From assembly GCF_900104805.1 (NCBI RefSeq), contig NZ_LT629751.1, positions 3,928,501 to 3,992,500 of the forward strand: a stretch of 64,000 bases of DNA. Reading direction: 5' to 3'. The stretch comes from Pseudomonas oryzae. GTDB lineage: Bacteria > Pseudomonadota > Gammaproteobacteria > Pseudomonadales > Pseudomonadaceae. The notes under the pieces were generated by a model that saw only the letters and a program-made list of their open reading frames with translations, had not been told where the DNA came from and did no database searches. Position 1 is the stretch's first letter, and each line of letters starts with the position of its first letter. Position numbers and translations under genes: made by a program. Of this stretch, positions 34,073 through 43,081 are shown in pieces.

Positions 34073-35467
34073 ATGAGCTCCAGTGGAATCGCCGAACAGG
34101 CCGTGGAAGTCCTGCGCAACCGTGAGCGCCAGCGCTTTCTCGAGAGCAATCCGCGCTCCGTGGCCCTGGCCGAACGCGCCCGCCATTCGCTGTTCGGCGG
34201 TGTGCCGATGCACTGGATGAGCGACTGGTCCACCCCGGTGCCGCTGTTCGTCGAACGCGCCCAGGGCGCGCGCTTCCACGACGTCGACGGCCACGAGTAC
34301 GTCGACTTCTGCCTGGGCGACACCGGCAGCATGTTCGGCCACTCGCCGGCGCCGGTCGCGCAGGCGCTGCGCGAGCAGGCCGGCAACGGCCTGACCACCA
34401 TGCTGCCCGGCGAGGACGCGGTGGTCTGCGGCGAGCTGCTGGCCGAGCGCTTCGGCCTGCCCTACTGGCAGGTGGCGACCACCGCCACCGACGCCAACCG
34501 CTTCGTCATCCGCTGGGCGCGGGCGATCACCGGGCGCAAGACGCTGCTGGTGTTCGACGGCTGCTACCACGGCACCGTAGACGACGTCATGGTGCGCTAC
34601 CGCGAGGGCCGTACCGTGCACCGCTCCGGGCTGATCGGCCAGGCGCGCAACCTGGCCAAGACCAGCCGCGCGGCGCCGTTCAACGACCTGGCGGCGCTGG
34701 AGGCGGCGCTGGCCCAGGGCGATGTCGCCGCGCTGCTCTGCGAGCCGGCGATGACCAACATCGGCATGGTGCTGCCCGCGCCGGGCTACATGGCCGCGGT
34801 GCGCGAGCTGACCCGCCGCTACGGCACCCTGCTGATCATCGACGAGACCCACACCATCTCCACCGGCCCCGGCGGCTGCACCCGCGCCTGGAACCTCGCG
34901 CCGGACTTCGTCACCCTCGGCAAGCCGGTCGCCGGCGGCGTGCCCTGCTCGGTGTACGGCTGCAGCGCGGAGATGGCCCGGGCCATGCAGCTGGTACGCC
35001 AGCGCGCCAGCGAGCTGAGCCACGGTCACGGCCACAGCGGCATGGGCACCACCCTGTCGGCCAACGCCCTGGCCCTGCACTGCATGCGCGCCAACCTCGA
35101 GCAGGTGATGACCCCGGCCGCCTACGAGCACATGCTCTGGCTGGCGGCGCGCCTGGCCGCCGGTTTCCGCACGCTGATCGAGCGGCACCAGCTGCCCTGG
35201 TCGGTGACCGAGCTGGGCGCGCGCTGCGAGTTCCAGTTCTGCGCCACGCCGCCGCAGACCGGCGCCGAGGCCGAGGCGGCGTTCCACGATAGCCTGCAGA
35301 TGACCCTGCACCTGTACCTGATCAACCGCGGCATCCTGATCACCCCGTTCCACAACATGACCCTGTGCTGCCCGGACACCAGCGCGGCCGACGTCGACCG
35401 CCTGATCGCCACCCTCGACGCGGCGCTGACCGAGCTGCTGGCCATTCCCGGCGCGCGGGAGTCCTGA
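34073..35467 (+). CDS. Class III aminotransferase, PLP-dependent
   Basis: 464 residues of the class III (acetylornithine/GABA/glutamate-semialdehyde type) family. The cofactor motifs are the FDGCYHGTVDDV loop, LLIIDETHTISTGPGG with the Asp that binds the pyridine nitrogen, and VTLGKPVAGGVPCSVYG with the Schiff-base Lys. The ATG at 34073 has GAGG about nine bases upstream; an in-frame ATG 12 codons earlier is possible. It is followed by a glutamine-synthetase-like ligase, a pairing seen for polyamine or amine catabolism by the gamma-glutamyl route. Substrate unknown. Confidence 0.85.
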   Translation: MSSSGIAEQAVEVLRNRERQRFLESNPRSVALAERARHSLFGGVPMHWMSDWSTPVPLFVERAQGARFHDVDGHEYVDFCLGDTGSMFGHSPAPVAQALREQAGNGLTTMLPGEDAVVCGELLAERFGLPYWQVATTATDANRFVIRWARAITGRKTLLVFDGCYHGTVDDVMVRYREGRTVHRSGLIGQARNLAKTSRAAPFNDLAALEAALAQGDVAALLCEPAMTNIGMVLPAPGYMAAVRELTRRYGTLLIIDETHTISTGPGGCTRAWNLAPDFVTLGKPVAGGVPCSVYGCSAEMARAMQLVRQRASELSHGHGHSGMGTTLSANALALHCMRANLEQVMTPAAYEHMLWLAARLAAGFRTLIERHQLPWSVTELGARCEFQFCATPPQTGAEAEAAFHDSLQMTLHLYLINRGILITPFHNMTLCCPDTSAADVDRLIATLDAALTELLAIPGARES

Positions 35468-35536
35468 GGCATGGCCCTGTATCCTTCCGGCATCGCGCCC
35501 GGGCGCGGCTGACCTCCGGCGCGGCCCATGGCCGCC

Positions 35537-35592
35537 CGCAGGGTGCGCCGCGCGCACCGCCACGCCCCGGGTGCGCACGGCGCACCCTACGC
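35537..35592. repeat. REP-like palindrome, GTAGGGTGCGC family, variant copy
   Basis: Starts GCAGGGTGCGCCGCGCGCAC and ends GTGCGCACGGCGCACCCTAC, so the ends pair as in the elements at 2108 and 2258. It sits between the aminotransferase and ligase genes, inside what would be one transcript. Confidence 0.8.
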
Positions 35593-35620
35593 ACTGCCCT
35601 GTTGCCAAAGGATTTCCCCC

Positions 35621-36988
35621 ATGCGCTTCGCCGATCTCCAGGAAGTCGACGCCTTCCTTGCCGCCCATCCCGACGTCCATAGCATCGAACTGTTCATCAT
35701 CGACCCCTGCGGCGTGCCGCGCGGCAAGCTGCTGCGCCGCGAGGAGCTGCGCGCCATCTACCAGGGCGGCCGGCCGCTGCCGAGCAGCATCCTCGGCCTG
35801 ACCATCCGCGGCGAGGACGTCGATGCCACCGGTCTGGTCTGGGAGGTCGCCGACGCCGACTGCTGGGCCTTCCCGCTGCCCGGCAGCCTCGCCCTGCAGA
35901 GCTGGCGTGCCCAGCCGACCGCCCAGGTGCAGGTGTCCATGCATCCCGCGCAGGGTTTGCCGGCCAGCGGCGCCGACCCGCGCCACGTGCTGGCGCGCCA
36001 GGTCGAGCGGCTCAAGGCCGACGGCTACCACCCGGTGATGGCCGCCGAGCTGGAGTTCTACCTGCTCGACCAGGCCCGCGACGCCGACGGCCGCCCGCAG
36101 CCGGCGCGCCAGGCCAACGGCGTGCGCCCGCAGGCGCCGCAGGTCTACGGCGTGCTCGAGCTGGAGCAGCTGGCGCCGTTCCTCGACGACCTCTATGCCG
36201 CCTGCGCCGCCCAGGGCCTGCCGGCGCGCACGGCGATCTCCGAGTACGCGCCGGGGCAGGTGGAGATCACCCTCGAGCACCGCAGCGATGCGCTGCAGGC
36301 GATGGACGAGGCGGTGCGCTACAAGCGCCTGGTGCGCGGCGTGGCCCACAAGCATGGGTATCAGGCCTGCTTCATGGCCAAGCCGTTCGGCGAGCTGGCC
36401 GGCAGTGGCCTGCACATGCACGTCAGCCTGGCCGACGAGGCCGGCAACAACCTGTTCGCCAGCGAGGAGCCGACCGGCACCCCGCTGCTGCGCCAGGCCA
36501 TCGCCGGCCTGCTGGAAACCATCGAGGACGGCCTGGCGGTGTTCTGCCCCAACGCCAACTCGTTCCGCCGCTTCCAGGCCAACAGCTACGCGCCGCTGGC
36601 CAAGAGCTGGGGGGTGAACAACCGTACCGTGTCGCTGCGCGTGCCGGGCGGTGCGGCGGCCAGCCGGCACGTCGAGCACCGCATCTGCGGCGCCGACGCC
36701 AATCCGTATCTGGCCGCCGCGCTGCTGCTGGCCGGCATCCACCGTGGCCTGCGCGAAGGGCTCGACCCCGGCGCGCCGATCGAGGGCAACGGCTACGCCC
36801 AGGTGCGCGAGACCCTGCCGACCGACTGGCTGACCGCCCTGCGCACCCTGGAGCGCTCGGCCTGGGCGCGCGAGGCGCTCGGCGAGGACTTCCACCGCGT
36901 CTACCTGGCGATCAAGCAGGAGGAGTACCGCCAGTTCATGGGCGAGGTCGGCGAGCAGGACTGGCGCTGGTACCTGGGCCACGCCTGA
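35621..36988 (+). CDS. Glutamine synthetase family protein (gamma-glutamyl-amine ligase type)
   Basis: 455 residues of the GS-III/PuuA-like branch. Catalytic segments: MAAELEFYLLDQARD (about residue 138), GSGLHMHVSLADEAGNNLF (about residue 262), AKSWGVNNRTVSLRVPGG and VEHRICGADANPYLAAALLL. Glutamine synthetase itself is normally longer in its N-terminal part, and residues at the ammonia site differ. Members ligate glutamate to an amine (putrescine, ethanolamine or similar). It is 153 bases after the aminotransferase with a repeat between, so one operon is likely. Substrate not read from sequence. Confidence 0.87.
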   Translation: MRFADLQEVDAFLAAHPDVHSIELFIIDPCGVPRGKLLRREELRAIYQGGRPLPSSILGLTIRGEDVDATGLVWEVADADCWAFPLPGSLALQSWRAQPTAQVQVSMHPAQGLPASGADPRHVLARQVERLKADGYHPVMAAELEFYLLDQARDADGRPQPARQANGVRPQAPQVYGVLELEQLAPFLDDLYAACAAQGLPARTAISEYAPGQVEITLEHRSDALQAMDEAVRYKRLVRGVAHKHGYQACFMAKPFGELAGSGLHMHVSLADEAGNNLFASEEPTGTPLLRQAIAGLLETIEDGLAVFCPNANSFRRFQANSYAPLAKSWGVNNRTVSLRVPGGAAASRHVEHRICGADANPYLAAALLLAGIHRGLREGLDPGAPIEGNGYAQVRETLPTDWLTALRTLERSAWAREALGEDFHRVYLAIKQEEYRQFMGEVGEQDWRWYLGHA

Positions 36989-37332
36989 GGCCGCGCGCGC
37001 CGCAACGCCGCTGCCGGCGGCGCGGCGGCAGCCCCGGGCGACACGGGTAGCGCACGGATTGTTGCGCCCGGGGTGAATGTCCTTGTCGGCGGGCCGCTGA
37101 TCGTCGACCATGGCGCGTAGCAGAGATTTTCGGAAATTGGCGGAACGCGACATTTGGTCGCAGTTTCGCGGGTGATGCCGGGCTGTTCGTCGCCGTGCCC
37201 GGCGAGCCCGGAAAACCGGCGCCAGCCCGCGCCGGCCGCGGCCTGGCGGGGCGGGCAAATTGCTCGACACAGAGGGTGCGCATTCGACTAAAGTAGAGCA
37301 CCCTCCCCCATCCCGATGAGCCCGATAGACCC
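36989..37332. other. 344-base intergenic region between the ligase and thioesterase genes
   Basis: I see an inverted repeat CCCCGGGCG/CGCCCGGGG (37032-37040 with 37065-37073) with a 24-base loop and a G/C-rich hairpin before it, neither with a U run, and no gene. A TAAAGT -10-like hexamer at about 37290 may serve the thioesterase gene. Nothing else is recognised. Confidence 0.5.
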
Positions 37333-37815
37333 ATGCAATCCGGCAATGCGCAGCTGACCATGACCGTCCTGATGACCCCGGACAAGGCCAACTTCTCCGG
37401 CAACGTCCATGGCGGCACCCTGCTCAAGTACCTCGACGAAGTCGCCTATGCCTGCGCCAGCCGCTACGCCGGTCGCTACGTGGTCACCCTGTCGGTTGAC
37501 CAGGTGATCTTCCGCCAGCCGATCCACGTCGGCGAGCTGGTCACCTTCCTCGCCTCGGTCAACTACACCGGCAGCACCTCGATGGAGATCGGCATCAAGG
37601 TGGTCACCGAGGACATCCGCAACCAGTCGGTGCGCCACACCAACAGCTGCTTCTTCACCATGGTGGCGGTCGACGGCCACGGCAAGACCGTGCCGGTGCC
37701 GCCGCTCAATCCGCAGACCCCCGAGCAGAAGCGCCGCTTCGCCCAGGCCGAGCAGCGCCGGGCGATCCGTCGCGAACTGGAAGAGCGCTACAAGGCGCTG
37801 ATGAACCACGACTGA
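37333..37815 (+). CDS. Acyl-CoA thioesterase, hotdog fold (YciA-like)
   Basis: 160 residues. The hotdog motif NFSGNVHGGTLLKYLDEVAY (about residues 20-39) carries the catalytic Asn/Asp-containing helix start, followed by YVVTLSVDQVIFRQPIHVGE. It hydrolyses acyl-CoA thioesters in the cytoplasm and is likely a hexamer. A DUF3301 gene follows after 57 bases in the same direction. Confidence 0.9.
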   Translation: MQSGNAQLTMTVLMTPDKANFSGNVHGGTLLKYLDEVAYACASRYAGRYVVTLSVDQVIFRQPIHVGELVTFLASVNYTGSTSMEIGIKVVTEDIRNQSVRHTNSCFFTMVAVDGHGKTVPVPPLNPQTPEQKRRFAQAEQRRAIRRELEERYKALMNHD

Positions 37816-37871
37816 GGATCGCCCATGCCGTACCGCCACGCGCTTCGCCCGCTGCCTGCCCGGAGGCGTGC

Positions 37872-38279
37872 ATGCTGACGCTCGGCGAGCTGGCGGTACT
37901 GTTGCTGGCCGGCGGCGTGTGCGCCTGGCTGTGGCACGCGCATGGCATCCACGAGCACGCCCTGCGCCTGGTGCGCCAGGCCTGCCTGCGCGAGGACGTG
38001 CTGCTGCTCGACGACAACGTGGCCTTCCGCCGCCTGCGTCTGCTGCGCGACCGCAGCGGCCGGCTGCGTCTGGCCCGCGAGTACGCCTTCGAGTTCACCG
38101 TCACCGGCGAGCAGCGTCATCCCGGGCGCCTGGTGCTGCTCGGCCGTATCCCGGCGCAGATCGAACTGGCGCCTCATCCGTTCCGCGTCCCCGAGCGCGA
38201 CGACGACGCCGACGGCGAGGCCGCGCGGGTGGTCGATCTCGACGCCTGGCGGCGTCGCCAGCCACCCCGCGAGCGCTGA
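37872..38279 (+). CDS. DUF3301 family protein, membrane-anchored
   Basis: 135 residues. A single N-terminal membrane segment (LGELAVLLLAGGVCAWLW) is followed by HEHALRLVRQACLREDVLLL and LRLAREYAFEFTVTGEQRHPG, the DUF3301 pattern. No function is known. A charged C-terminal tail ends at a stop that converges with the hydrolase gene. Confidence 0.88.
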   Translation: MLTLGELAVLLLAGGVCAWLWHAHGIHEHALRLVRQACLREDVLLLDDNVAFRRLRLLRDRSGRLRLAREYAFEFTVTGEQRHPGRLVLLGRIPAQIELAPHPFRVPERDDDADGEAARVVDLDAWRRRQPPRER

Positions 38280-38288
38280 GCCCGCAGC

Positions 38289-39164
38289 TCAGCCACCCAG
38301 CAGGAAGGCGCCGATCCGCTGTGCCGCCTCCTGCGGCTGCTCCTGCATGAAGCAATGCCCGCCGGCCACCCGCTGCGCGCTGACCCGGTGGTTGAGCGCG
38401 CACCAGCGCGCCACGCCCTGGCCGACGAAGGGGTAGCTGTCCACTCCGTGCAGCACCAGGCTCGGCGTGCTCACCTGCGCCAGCGAGCGCCATAGCCGGC
38501 GCGGGTAGGAGGCGAAGATCTCCGCCTCGCGGCCCGGCCGGCACTTGAGTTCCACCCCGTCCGCCACTGCACGCAGCGCGTGCTCGACGTAGGCGTGCAG
38601 CGCCGCGTCGCTCCAGCCGCGGAAGATGCCGCGGCCATGCAGGCCCGCGCGGGCTGCGGCGCGGTCCGGCCAGCGCTCGCGGCGGCCGCGCGCCTGGCGC
38701 ACCAGCGCGCGGCGCTCGTGCAGGCCGAGCAGCTCGGACAGCGCCATCACCCCGATCATCGCCGGCGGGAACAGCACCGGATCGAGCAGCACCGCGCGGC
38801 GGAACAGCGCCGGCTCGGCGGCGAGGATCAGGCCGCTGAGCACGCTGCCGAAACTGTGTCCGCAGGCGAAGTACGGTACCGCGCCGAAGCGCTCGCGGCC
38901 GGCGACGAAGGCCTCCACCGCCAGTTCGGCGCTGCGGTTCCAGCCGAGGAAGCGCCCGCCGTGGTCGCTGTCGCCGTGGCCCTGCACGTCGCACAGCCAG
39001 AGGTCGAAGTCCGCGCTCAGCAGGCGCAGCAGCGGCTCGTAGGCGCGTCCGCAGAAGCCGTTGCCGTGCAGGAAGTGCAGCAGCGGCTTGCCGGAGGGCG
39101 CGCTGTGCCAGCCGCGCAGGGTGAAGCCGGCGGAGCTGGGGTGGGACCAGGGCAGCAGGTGCAT
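38289..39164 (-). CDS. Alpha/beta hydrolase
   Basis: 291 residues. Oxyanion-side HGNGFCGRAYEP, nucleophile elbow CGHSFGSVLSG (Ser), an acidic residue in LVLHGVDSYPFVGQG and a final His in VAGGHCFMQEQP make a standard catalytic set. No signal peptide. It lies 13 bases after a gene for an AEC carrier on the same strand and may be co-transcribed with it. Substrate unknown. Confidence 0.85.
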   Translation of the reverse strand: MHLLPWSHPSSAGFTLRGWHSAPSGKPLLHFLHGNGFCGRAYEPLLRLLSADFDLWLCDVQGHGDSDHGGRFLGWNRSAELAVEAFVAGRERFGAVPYFACGHSFGSVLSGLILAAEPALFRRAVLLDPVLFPPAMIGVMALSELLGLHERRALVRQARGRRERWPDRAAARAGLHGRGIFRGWSDAALHAYVEHALRAVADGVELKCRPGREAEIFASYPRRLWRSLAQVSTPSLVLHGVDSYPFVGQGVARWCALNHRVSAQRVAGGHCFMQEQPQEAAQRIGAFLLGG

Positions 39165-39177
39165 CGCGGGGCTCCGT

Positions 39178-40083
39178 TCAGGCCAGCGCCGCCAGCAGCA
39201 GCGGCAGGCTGAGGGCGGCGAGCAGGGTCTGCAGGGTGATGATGCCGGCCATCAGGTGGCTGTCGCCGCCGAGTTGGCGGGTCAGCACGTAGGCGGTCGG
39301 CGCGGTGGGCAGGGCGAAGAACAGCACCAGCAGGGTGCTTTCCATGGCCGGCAGGGCCAGCAGTCGGGCGACCAGCCAGGCCAGCAGCGGCATCAGCAGC
39401 AGGCGCGCCAGGCTGTTGCCGATCAGCGCCGGTACCTCGCCGCGCAGCTCCTGCGGGCGCAGCGCGGCGCCGACGCAGAGCAGGCCGAGCGGCAGGCTGG
39501 CGGCGGCGAGCAGGCCGAGCAGGCGCTCCGTGCCGCCGGGCAGGCCGATGCCGAACAGGTTGAGCAGCGCGCCGCCGAGGCAGGCGAGGATCAGCGGATT
39601 CCTCACGATCGGCAGCAGCAGGCTGCGCGCGCTCACCCCGTTCCCGGCGCTCAGCGCCCAGACCGACAGCACGTTCACCGCCGGCACCATCAGCGCCAGC
39701 ATCAGTGCCGCCAGGGTCAGCCCGCTGGCGCCGTACAGACTGCCCACGGCGGCCAGGCCCAGGTAGGTGTTGAAGCGCAGCGCGCCCTGGACGATGGCGC
39801 CGAAGCGCGCCGCCGGCCAGCCGCGCCAGCGGCGCAGGGCGAGCAGGCCCAGCCAGCCGGCGGCCAGGCCGAGCAGCACCGCCAGTGCCAGGCGTGGCAG
39901 CGCCGGGTTGTCCAGCGGCGCGCGGGCCAGGCTGCTGAGCAGCAGGGCGGGGAACAGCAGGAAGTAGTTGAGCCGCTCGGCGCCGGGCCAGAAGGCCTCG
40001 CCGGGGAAGTCGCTGCGGCGCAGCAGGTAGCCGGCGACGATCAGCGCGAACAGCGGCCAGAGGGCGAGCAGCAGGGTGGACAT
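39178..40083 (-). CDS. AEC-family transporter, second paralogue
   Basis: 301 residues, about ten membrane segments, with RFNTYLGLAAVGSLYGASGL in the first half and ALPTAPTAYVLTRQLGGDSH in the second, the AEC duplicated pattern. Distinct from the copy at 1079-2008. It precedes an alpha/beta hydrolase gene. Cargo unknown. Confidence 0.85.
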   Translation of the reverse strand: MSTLLLALWPLFALIVAGYLLRRSDFPGEAFWPGAERLNYFLLFPALLLSSLARAPLDNPALPRLALAVLLGLAAGWLGLLALRRWRGWPAARFGAIVQGALRFNTYLGLAAVGSLYGASGLTLAALMLALMVPAVNVLSVWALSAGNGVSARSLLLPIVRNPLILACLGGALLNLFGIGLPGGTERLLGLLAAASLPLGLLCVGAALRPQELRGEVPALIGNSLARLLLMPLLAWLVARLLALPAMESTLLVLFFALPTAPTAYVLTRQLGGDSHLMAGIITLQTLLAALSLPLLLAALA

Positions 40084-40166
40084 GGCAGCTCCGTTGCAGG
40101 GTGGCGTGGCGGCGCCGGGGATGGGGTTGTCCGCAGTCTAACGGCAAACCGCGCCAGCGGAGCGTT

Positions 40167-42149
40167 TCACGGCAGCTGCAGGCCGCCGCCGGCGCGGTGC
40201 AGTTCGCGCAGCTGGGCGCCGAGCGCCTTGAGGTTGGCCTCGCCGTCGTCCAGCTCGCGGCGCCGCGCCGGTTCGAGCAGGCTCAGCAGCTGCGCGTCGA
40301 GCTGGTCGCTGAGCTGGCGCAGCTGCGCCTGGCGCTGGCTGCTCTCGCGCTCCAGGCGCTGCCATTCGCCGGGCTGCGGCAGGCCGTAGCCGCCGTCGAG
40401 CAGCTCGGCCGGGCGGCTGAGGAAGCCGCTGCCCGCCAGCAGCTGCTCGAGGGTGCGGTCGGCGCCGGCGTTGTCCCGGCCGTGGGCGCGGCGGCCGAGG
40501 TAGGCCTGCTTGAGGTCGTCCTGGGCCAGCTGCAGCTGGCGCCGCCGCGCGGCCTGTTCGAGCAGCAGCAGGGCGGCGCTGGCGCGCAGGTCGGCGCCGG
40601 CGAAGTGCTGGCGGCGCGTGCCGGCCGGCAGGCGCAGCCAGTCCTCGACCGTCGTCTGCGGCAGCGCCAGGCGCTCGCGGGCGATGGCGAACATGGCCTG
40701 GTAGCGCTCGCGGAAGGAGTCGAAGCGATAGCCCAGGCGCAGCGCCTCGCGCGGGTCGTCCAGCACGCTGCGGTCAGCCAGGCCACGCGCCTCGAGCAGC
40801 TCGAGCAGGCCGCTGGGGGTGATGCTGTCGAGGTCGGCGAGGCGCGGGTCGTGGCTGCCGCTCCTGAGCAGCTTGAGGGTCTCCACCGCGCAGTTGTTGC
40901 TGAGGAACCAGTAGTCGCCGTCGTGGCTCCAGTGCAGCTCGGCGGCATGCTCGGCCAGTTCGCGCAGCTGGCGGCGGCTCAGCCTGAGCGGCAGCGAGGC
41001 GAGGCTGCGCAGTTCGGTCTTGGTGTATTCGTCGATCACCTGGCCGAGCGGCAGGACGAACAGCCGCGACGGATAGGCGCCGGTCAGGCCGGCCCAGCTG
41101 GACAGCTGCACGTCGCCGACGAAGGCGCGGTAGGACAGCACCAGGTGCTGGTCGAGGTCTAGGCGGCAGTCCGGACCGCGCGGCCGGCCGGGGGCGCAGA
41201 CCACCAGGCGCAGCATGCTGTGGCCCCAGCGGCTGACCCAGTTGTCGTTGGCCTCGGCGAACAGGTAGTCGACCGCGTAGAGGCGCTCGGGGTCGAGACG
41301 GCCGAGCGGTTGGCGGGCGAAGTCGCTGCCGGCGTTGAGGTAGGCCAGCTCGCCGGCGCAGGGCGCGGCCGGCGGCGCCCAGGCGAAGTGCTCGCGCAGG
41401 TGGCGATGCAGGGCCGGGCGGCGGCAGGCGTAGGCCGGATCGAGGAGGAAGTACTCGAGGTTCACCGCGACGAACTCGCGCGGGTTGCTCAGCTCGTAGG
41501 CGTCCGGGCTGCGCAGGTTCTGCGGATTGTCCGCCTCGCGCGCGCCGCGCTGGCCGACGCGCTGCGCCCAGCCGGCCAGGTCGAGCAGGCGCGGACTGTC
41601 GGAGAGGGTGAAGCGGCGCTCGGTCTGCCCGCGGCACTCGCCCGGCAGGCCGACCAGCCCCTGGCGCGCCGCCTGCTGCCGGCAGCGGCGGATCAGCCGT
41701 GCCTCGTCGGCCGGCCAGGCGCGCGCGCGGTCGTACAGGTGGGTCAGCTCGTGGAGCAGGGTGGCCAGCAGCTCGCGGCGCAGGGTGCCGTGCGGGCGGC
41801 CGGTCGGAGTGCGCGCGGCGCTGCCGTCGGCCAGCGCCGGCAGTAGGCGGGCGTTGAGCTCGAAGGCGTCGCGGCGGGTCAGGCGGCCGTACACCGCGCT
41901 CGGCAGCGCGTCGCTCCAGCGTACCGCGACGGTGCGCTCCAGCTGCTGGCGCAGGCGCGGCGGCAGGCTGGCGAGGGCCTCGTCGAGCAGCGCCTGGCTG
42001 GCCTGCCGTTCGCTGGCGGACAGGCCGCCGGCCTGCAGCTCGAGGCGCAGGCCGGCGGCGGACGGTGCGGGGCCGGCCTGCACGTTGCCCGGCTGGGCGA
42101 GCATGCCCAGCAGCAGGGCGAGGCCGCCCAGCGCCGCCCGCCAGTGCAT
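40167..42149 (-). CDS. DUF4105 family exported protein with zinc-protease-like motif
   Basis: 660 residues with an N-terminal signal peptide (to about residue 26, VQA-G). Residues 125-145 contain LLATLLHELTHLYDRARAWP, an HExxH-like stretch written HELTH. The middle holds SRWGHSMLRLVVCAPG and FLSNNCAVETLKLLRSGS, the DUF4105 core with His and Cys reminiscent of an NlpC/P60-type pair. Function unknown, probably periplasmic. Its ATG overlaps the stop of the upstream DUF2388 gene (TGATG), so the two are coupled. Confidence 0.82.
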   Translation of the reverse strand: MHWRAALGGLALLLGMLAQPGNVQAGPAPSAAGLRLELQAGGLSASERQASQALLDEALASLPPRLRQQLERTVAVRWSDALPSAVYGRLTRRDAFELNARLLPALADGSAARTPTGRPHGTLRRELLATLLHELTHLYDRARAWPADEARLIRRCRQQAARQGLVGLPGECRGQTERRFTLSDSPRLLDLAGWAQRVGQRGAREADNPQNLRSPDAYELSNPREFVAVNLEYFLLDPAYACRRPALHRHLREHFAWAPPAAPCAGELAYLNAGSDFARQPLGRLDPERLYAVDYLFAEANDNWVSRWGHSMLRLVVCAPGRPRGPDCRLDLDQHLVLSYRAFVGDVQLSSWAGLTGAYPSRLFVLPLGQVIDEYTKTELRSLASLPLRLSRRQLRELAEHAAELHWSHDGDYWFLSNNCAVETLKLLRSGSHDPRLADLDSITPSGLLELLEARGLADRSVLDDPREALRLGYRFDSFRERYQAMFAIARERLALPQTTVEDWLRLPAGTRRQHFAGADLRASAALLLLEQAARRRQLQLAQDDLKQAYLGRRAHGRDNAGADRTLEQLLAGSGFLSRPAELLDGGYGLPQPGEWQRLERESSQRQAQLRQLSDQLDAQLLSLLEPARRRELDDGEANLKALGAQLRELHRAGGGLQLP

Positions 42150-42466
42150 CACAGGGCGAGCAGGGCCTGCGCCAGTTCGGCGTCGCTGGCCTGGCGGGCT
42201 TCCGGCACGCGCTCGCGCACCACCTGCAGGGCGGCTTCCAGCTGGGCGCCACGGATCGCGCCTGCGCTGGCGACGAAGCTGGCGGCGTCGTCGCGGGCGG
42301 CCTGCACCAGCTTCATGTCGCGCAGCGAGGTGGTGGTGTCGGAGGTGAAGTCGAAGCTGCGCTCGAGGGCGCGGACGACGATGTTGCTGGTGGCGACCAG
42401 GGTCTGGGCCTGGGCGCTGCCGGCGGCGAGCAGGACGAGGGAGGCGGCGATCAGGGAACGGCGCAT
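42149..42466 (-). CDS. DUF2388 family small exported protein, copy 1
   Basis: 105 residues with a signal peptide ending GSAQA-Q at about residue 20. The mature part has the DUF2388 run SFDFTSDTTTSLRDMKLVQA followed by ARDDAASFVASAGAIRGAQL and EAALQVVRERVP. The ATG at 42466 has GGAG. It is translationally coupled to the DUF4105 gene downstream and has a paralogue 115 bases upstream. Function unknown. Confidence 0.85.
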   Translation of the reverse strand: MRRSLIAASLVLLAAGSAQAQTLVATSNIVVRALERSFDFTSDTTTSLRDMKLVQAARDDAASFVASAGAIRGAQLEAALQVVRERVPEARQASDAELAQALLAL

Positions 42467-42581
42467 GGCGGAACTCCGGTGAGGGGGGAACGAGGCGCGT
42501 AATGTATTGATTCGCATGGCCTCGTGCCAGTCGCGCAGCGCCGCAGCGTGACCTGTCTGGCGCCTGCGCGACGGGTCGCCC

Positions 42582-42899
42582 TTACAGGGTGAGGATGGCG
42601 CGCGCCAGCTGCAGGTCGTCGGCCTGCAGCTGCGGGGCCTGCTGGCGGATATGGCGCAGCGCGGCTTCCAGGCGGGCGCCACGGATCTGGCCCTGGCTGG
42701 CGACGAAACTGGCGGCGTCGTCGCGGGCGGCGAGGACGATCTTGTCGTCGTTGAACGAGGAGGAGATGTCGCTGGTGCTTTCGCTGGCGTTGGCGGTCAG
42801 GCCACCCAGGGTGTCGGTGGTGGCGACGAAGCTGGTGGCGGAGGCGTGGCCGGCCAGGGTCAGCAGGGCGGCGCCGGCGAGCAGGGTGAGACGGGGCAT
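42582..42899 (-). CDS. DUF2388 family small exported protein, copy 2
   Basis: 105 residues, the same length as copy 1, with a signal peptide ending HASA-T. It shares the block ARDDAASFVASQGQIRGARL and the flanking TSDISSSFNDDK region but is otherwise divergent, so the duplication is old. It precedes copy 1 and DUF4105 in the same direction. Confidence 0.85.
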   Translation of the reverse strand: MPRLTLLAGAALLTLAGHASATSFVATTDTLGGLTANASESTSDISSSFNDDKIVLAARDDAASFVASQGQIRGARLEAALRHIRQQAPQLQADDLQLARAILTL

Positions 42900-43024
42900 G
42901 GGGCAGTTCCTGTGCGCAATTGAGTCGATAAGATGGACAGCAGCAGGCGGCGCGAGTTCGCGGCGGCGCCAGCGGCAAGGCTGCCGCAAAGCCCGGCGCC
43001 GGGCAATCGGCGAGGCGGAAACGA

Positions 43025-43048
43025 CTGCGCCGCCCGAAGGCGGCGCAG
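43025..43048 (-). terminator. Hairpin terminator after the CoA transferase gene
   Basis: A perfect 10-bp stem (43025-43034 with 43039-43048) with a CGAA loop lies 34 bases past the stop. The minus strand continues TCGTTTCC, a weak U run. Confidence 0.65.
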
Positions 43049-43081
43049 TGTTGCAGCGGTCAGCGAGTCAGCGCAGGCCGA

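Noticed and set aside
37032-37073. Terminator after the glutamine-synthetase-like gene
   Set aside because: CCCCGGGCG/CGCCCGGGG arms are perfect, but the 24-base loop is long and no U run follows on either strand.
32891-37270. Very long minus-strand open frame across the aminotransferase and ligase genes
   Set aside because: Same artefact: it covers well-supported plus-strand genes in the same region and pbpG in another frame, with His/Ala/Gly-rich low-complexity translation.
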